The notes under the pieces are model-generated. The model was not told the DNA's origin, searched no databases, and saw only the letters and a list, made by a program, of their open reading frames with translations. Below are positions 61,413 through 64,000 of a stretch of 64,000 nucleotides of DNA, in pieces. Positions within the stretch are counted from its first letter, which is position 1, and each line of letters opens with the position of its first letter. The position numbers were made by a program, and so were the translations under genes. Source of the DNA: Capra hircus (Eukaryota > Chordata > Mammalia > Artiodactyla > Bovidae); the NCBI RefSeq assembly GCF_001704415.2, contig NC_030822.1, forward strand, positions 53,251,345-53,315,344. The letters run 5' to 3'.

Positions 61413-63926
61413 GTAAGGCTTCTCCGACGTCCCCCCACCGGGACGTCGTGGGGAAGGGACCTGAGAGGGACATTACCGCCTGGAAAAAGGTCCATTTGAA
61501 AGTGCCTCAGTACACCAGTGTTGTCAAGGAGGGTTGTGTTGGGATGTAGCACAGGGTCTGGGAAGCACAGGCTCTTGGCTCTGACTGACTCTAACTAGGG
61601 CGGCATCTTGGCCTTCAATGTCTCTCTGAAGACCTCAGGCCAGAGGAAGTTTTGTAGTAGATGTGCGCCTGAGCCTAGGGCTGGTACTGGGAGCTTTGTT
61701 CCGCCTAGGGTAGATAGCCTCCGGGGTCCAGGACTCAAGGTCATGTGGACACCATACATCACCACCTGGGGCCATGGCCCAGCACTCAGGGGAATGCTTT
61801 AAGAGAGAAGTTCAATCGCGCCTGAGCAAGAGCAAGGGCAGATTTGGGGTGATAGAATGACGCACTCAGCCCAGCATGGTTTTAAAACTGATAGCCTGAT
61901 GTTCCAGGAATTCCCTCAGTTCCAGGCAAACTGGGATGAGTGGTTACCCTAGTAGTCAGCTTCTTTAGGAGATCCAGGATTTCCACTGGAAATGGATCCC
62001 CAAGGAAGACATGAGTGTATGAGGTGAGCATCTGATGTACGTGTGTCTCCCTGAGAATATATGCATGCTTTCTTCACAAGCACAAGGAATGGCTCTGTGG
62101 GGGATTTTCTAAAAGATGCTCTTCTATCCAAACTGGTAACTGACTATGAATCTCAGGGACAATGTAGATTCCACTTTTCCCTGGGATTGGAGAGATACAT
62201 TCCAGTGCTTCTGTGGGCTGTGGAGTTGTTCTCAGTCATAGCAACTCAGTGGTCCTAAAAAGATGCTGTGCATACATCCAGCCCTTAAACTCCCCACAAG
62301 ACTTGACTCGTGTGGAGACCCAAGAAAGGATTCAATAAAAAATTTTTTTTTCTGACCCTCTCCCCCAAGCATGGGTAGAACAACTAAAAATCTTTACATG
62401 GGATTTGCCTTAGGTCCCCTTTTGGACCACTGGAATGGTAATTCATATTAGCTTCCCTCTTACCCCCAGCCATCACTGGCCCTGGGAAAGGCTTTGGTAG
62501 TACCATTCCCTGGGCAGTGGTTGACCATGAGTGAGGAGGAGGGAAAGAGGATGAGAAGTTGATGTTGGAGTGTGGCAGGTGACTGGGAAGTAGAATTAGA
62601 TGTTTTCTTGGAGAAAAAAATATGTGGACATCTCCAATGGAGAACCATTCTTCTGCCTTTCAATATCTCTTGGGTGTTTTAGCATTCTGGGCTCCCTTCC
62701 TACTTCTATTCAATGATCTGAACACATTTCCATGAAGGTTTTAGATTAACCCAACTCCATGATTTCCTTTTTCGCTCTGTGTTCATCAGGGCCTGTCCTC
62801 TGTTTGGATTACATCATCATGTCCTTCTCTCTTTTTTTAAATGGAGTATAATTTCTTTACAATGCTGTGTTAGTTTCTGTTGCACGATGAAGTGAATCAG
62901 CTATATGCATATATGTCCCCTCCCTCTTGGACCTCCCTACCACCCCCTTCTGTGTCCTTCTTGGCCTCTGCAGTTTGTGGGATGCCTGCTGAAGCCTTTC
63001 TCTTGTGACTTCCGTCTCTCTCAGCAGAAACCTCGAACTGTTCTAGACTTGGATAGTGGTCCTTCTTAAGTAATGAGCCTCAGCAGAACAGTGGTCTGGT
63101 GCAGACTAAAGAGCTGGCTCCAATCGTGGTGTTTTTTTTTTTTTTTTTTTTCCTTAGTGAATCCCCGTGTTCTAGAAGTGCAGGAACCTGAGGACAAAGT
63201 AATTTTGAAATGCAATTCCAGCATCACATTGCTACAAGGAACAGCAGGACAAGAAGTGTCAGACAATAAAACTCTGGATTTAGGAAAACGTATTGAGGAC
63301 CCAAGAGGAATGTATCAGTGCGGTGAAAACGCCAAATCATTTACTCTGCAAGTATACTATCGAAGTATGTGCTTCCAGGATCCTTTGGGGGTGGAATAGG
63401 TGGGGGCTTCTGGACATGAGAACTTCCTAGCTGGAGAGAGCTCCAGTGTACCAGTCTGTGCTCTCAACAAACTGGCTTGCTCTTGTAAAGATATGAACCA
63501 GATTTTGAAGCCTTGAGTGGGAAAGAGCTTAATGGTAAATGAGCAATAGTAGTCTTGTGACCCAAGCAGTAGGGGCTTGGTCTGGAGCATGGTTGGCCTA
63601 CTGCCTTTTTTAAGTTCCTACAAACCTGAGACTACTTCTTGGACTGAAGGTTAAAGTTGGATGTAGCAAGGCTCTTGGCAGGCCTTTTTCCAAGTTTGGG
63701 TCTTGACCTGAAAGCTCTTGTGGCTGCCCTAAGAGGCATGGTTCCCTGATCTTGAAGACCCTCCCCTTCTCTTCCGGCCTCCCTTCCCCCACAGTGTGCC
63801 AGAACTGTGTGGAGCTGGACTCAGCCACCTTGGCAGGCCTCATCATCACCGACATCATTGCCACTGTGCTCCTTGCTTTGGGTGTCTACTGCTTTGCTGG
63901 ACATGAGACTGGAAGATTCTCCAGGG
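61358..63926 (+). CDS. CD3D: CD3D, T-cell surface glycoprotein CD3 delta chain (exons 1-3, 3' end missing)
   Basis: CD3 delta pairs with CD3 epsilon and binds the receptor alpha chain. Three exons give 131 codons plus one base: signal peptide (1 to about 20), Ig domain with Cys37 and Cys73, two sequons (Asn38 NSS, Asn55 NKT), CQNC stalk (89-92), and membrane helix (about 99-123) with acidic Asp107. The cytoplasmic tail with the ITAM lies beyond 64000. The start at 61358 has strong context (GAG-ATG-G). The family tryptophan after the first Ig cysteine is Leu here. Human CD3D totals 171 residues, so about 40 are missing. Divergent from CD3G. Confidence 0.95.
61413..63157 (+). other. CD3D: CD3D intron 1
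   Basis: No exon seen. An antisense L1 3' end lies at about 62829-62953; otherwise unremarkable. Confidence 0.6.
62829..62953 (-). mobile_element. L1 3' end fragment
   Basis: AATGGAGTATAATTTCTTTA and AATGCTGTGTTAGTTTCTG words, antisense, in CD3D intron 1. Confidence 0.7.
63158..63364 (+). CDS. CD3D: CD3D exon 2, Ig domain
   Basis: NPRVLEVQEPEDKVILKCNS through SFTLQVYYR, with LGKRIEDPRGMYQC. The acceptor tract is a 20-T run then CCTTAG; donor GTATGT. Confidence 0.95.
63795..63926 (+). CDS. CD3D: CD3D exon 3, stalk and membrane helix
   Basis: CQNCVELDSATLAGLIITDI through GHETGRFSR plus one base, 132 nt. CCCACAG acceptor. The donor GTAGGT after AGGG was chosen over one base earlier because it keeps the 132-nt size and phase. 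Confidence 0.92.
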
Positions 63927-64000
63927 GTAGGTAGAAGGGACAGAGCATGTGCATGTTATAGCTGTGTGTGCGTACCTGCTAAGGAATGGGGCTGGCATTG

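Overview
The window is vertebrate nuclear DNA from a ruminant, most likely a bovine. It has intron-containing genes, CpG-island promoters and repeats diagnostic of ruminants: Bov-A, Bov-A2 and Bov-tA SINEs, tRNA-derived CHR-2-type SINEs, and two large BovB (RTE) LINE fragments. Repeat names come from recognising diagnostic words, not from a database search. The gene content is the T-cell receptor CD3 locus and its neighbours (human 11q23.3 synteny), read in reverse orientation.

Layout. 1-5,234: intron 1 of ATP5MG (minus strand; only exon 1 lies in the window), with its CpG-island promoter up to about 5.7 kb. 5.7-7.4 kb: short intergenic gap. About 7.4-44.9 kb: the complete UBE4A gene on the minus strand, with one noncoding and 19 coding exons. 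I traced all 19 coding exons by splice site and reading frame; they join to a 3,204-nt frame (1,067 codons plus stop). 45.1-51.2 kb: intergenic and almost entirely old L1, BovB and SINE sequence. 51.2-59.4 kb: the complete CD3G gene on the minus strand, with six coding exons (175 codons) and a probable 3'UTR exon. 59.4-61.3 kb: the head-to-head CD3G/CD3D promoter interval. 61.36-63.93 kb: CD3D on the plus strand, exons 1-3; the cytoplasmic exons lie beyond the right edge.

How the genes relate. CD3G and CD3D encode the gamma and delta chains of the CD3 signalling module and are transcribed divergently from a shared 2-kb interval. UBE4A (U-box ubiquitin ligase, E4 activity) and ATP5MG (g subunit of mitochondrial ATP synthase) are housekeeping genes with CpG-island promoters and no functional link to CD3 beyond position.

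I found no undescribed biological system. The items most worth checking are a three-layer transposon nest (SINE in L1 in mariner) with target-site duplications, a 60-bp tandem repeat in a UBE4A intron, a SINE inserted just beyond a CD3G splice donor, a 20-T homopolymer in the CD3D exon 2 acceptor, and CD3G and CD3D protein differences from the human chains as I remember them.
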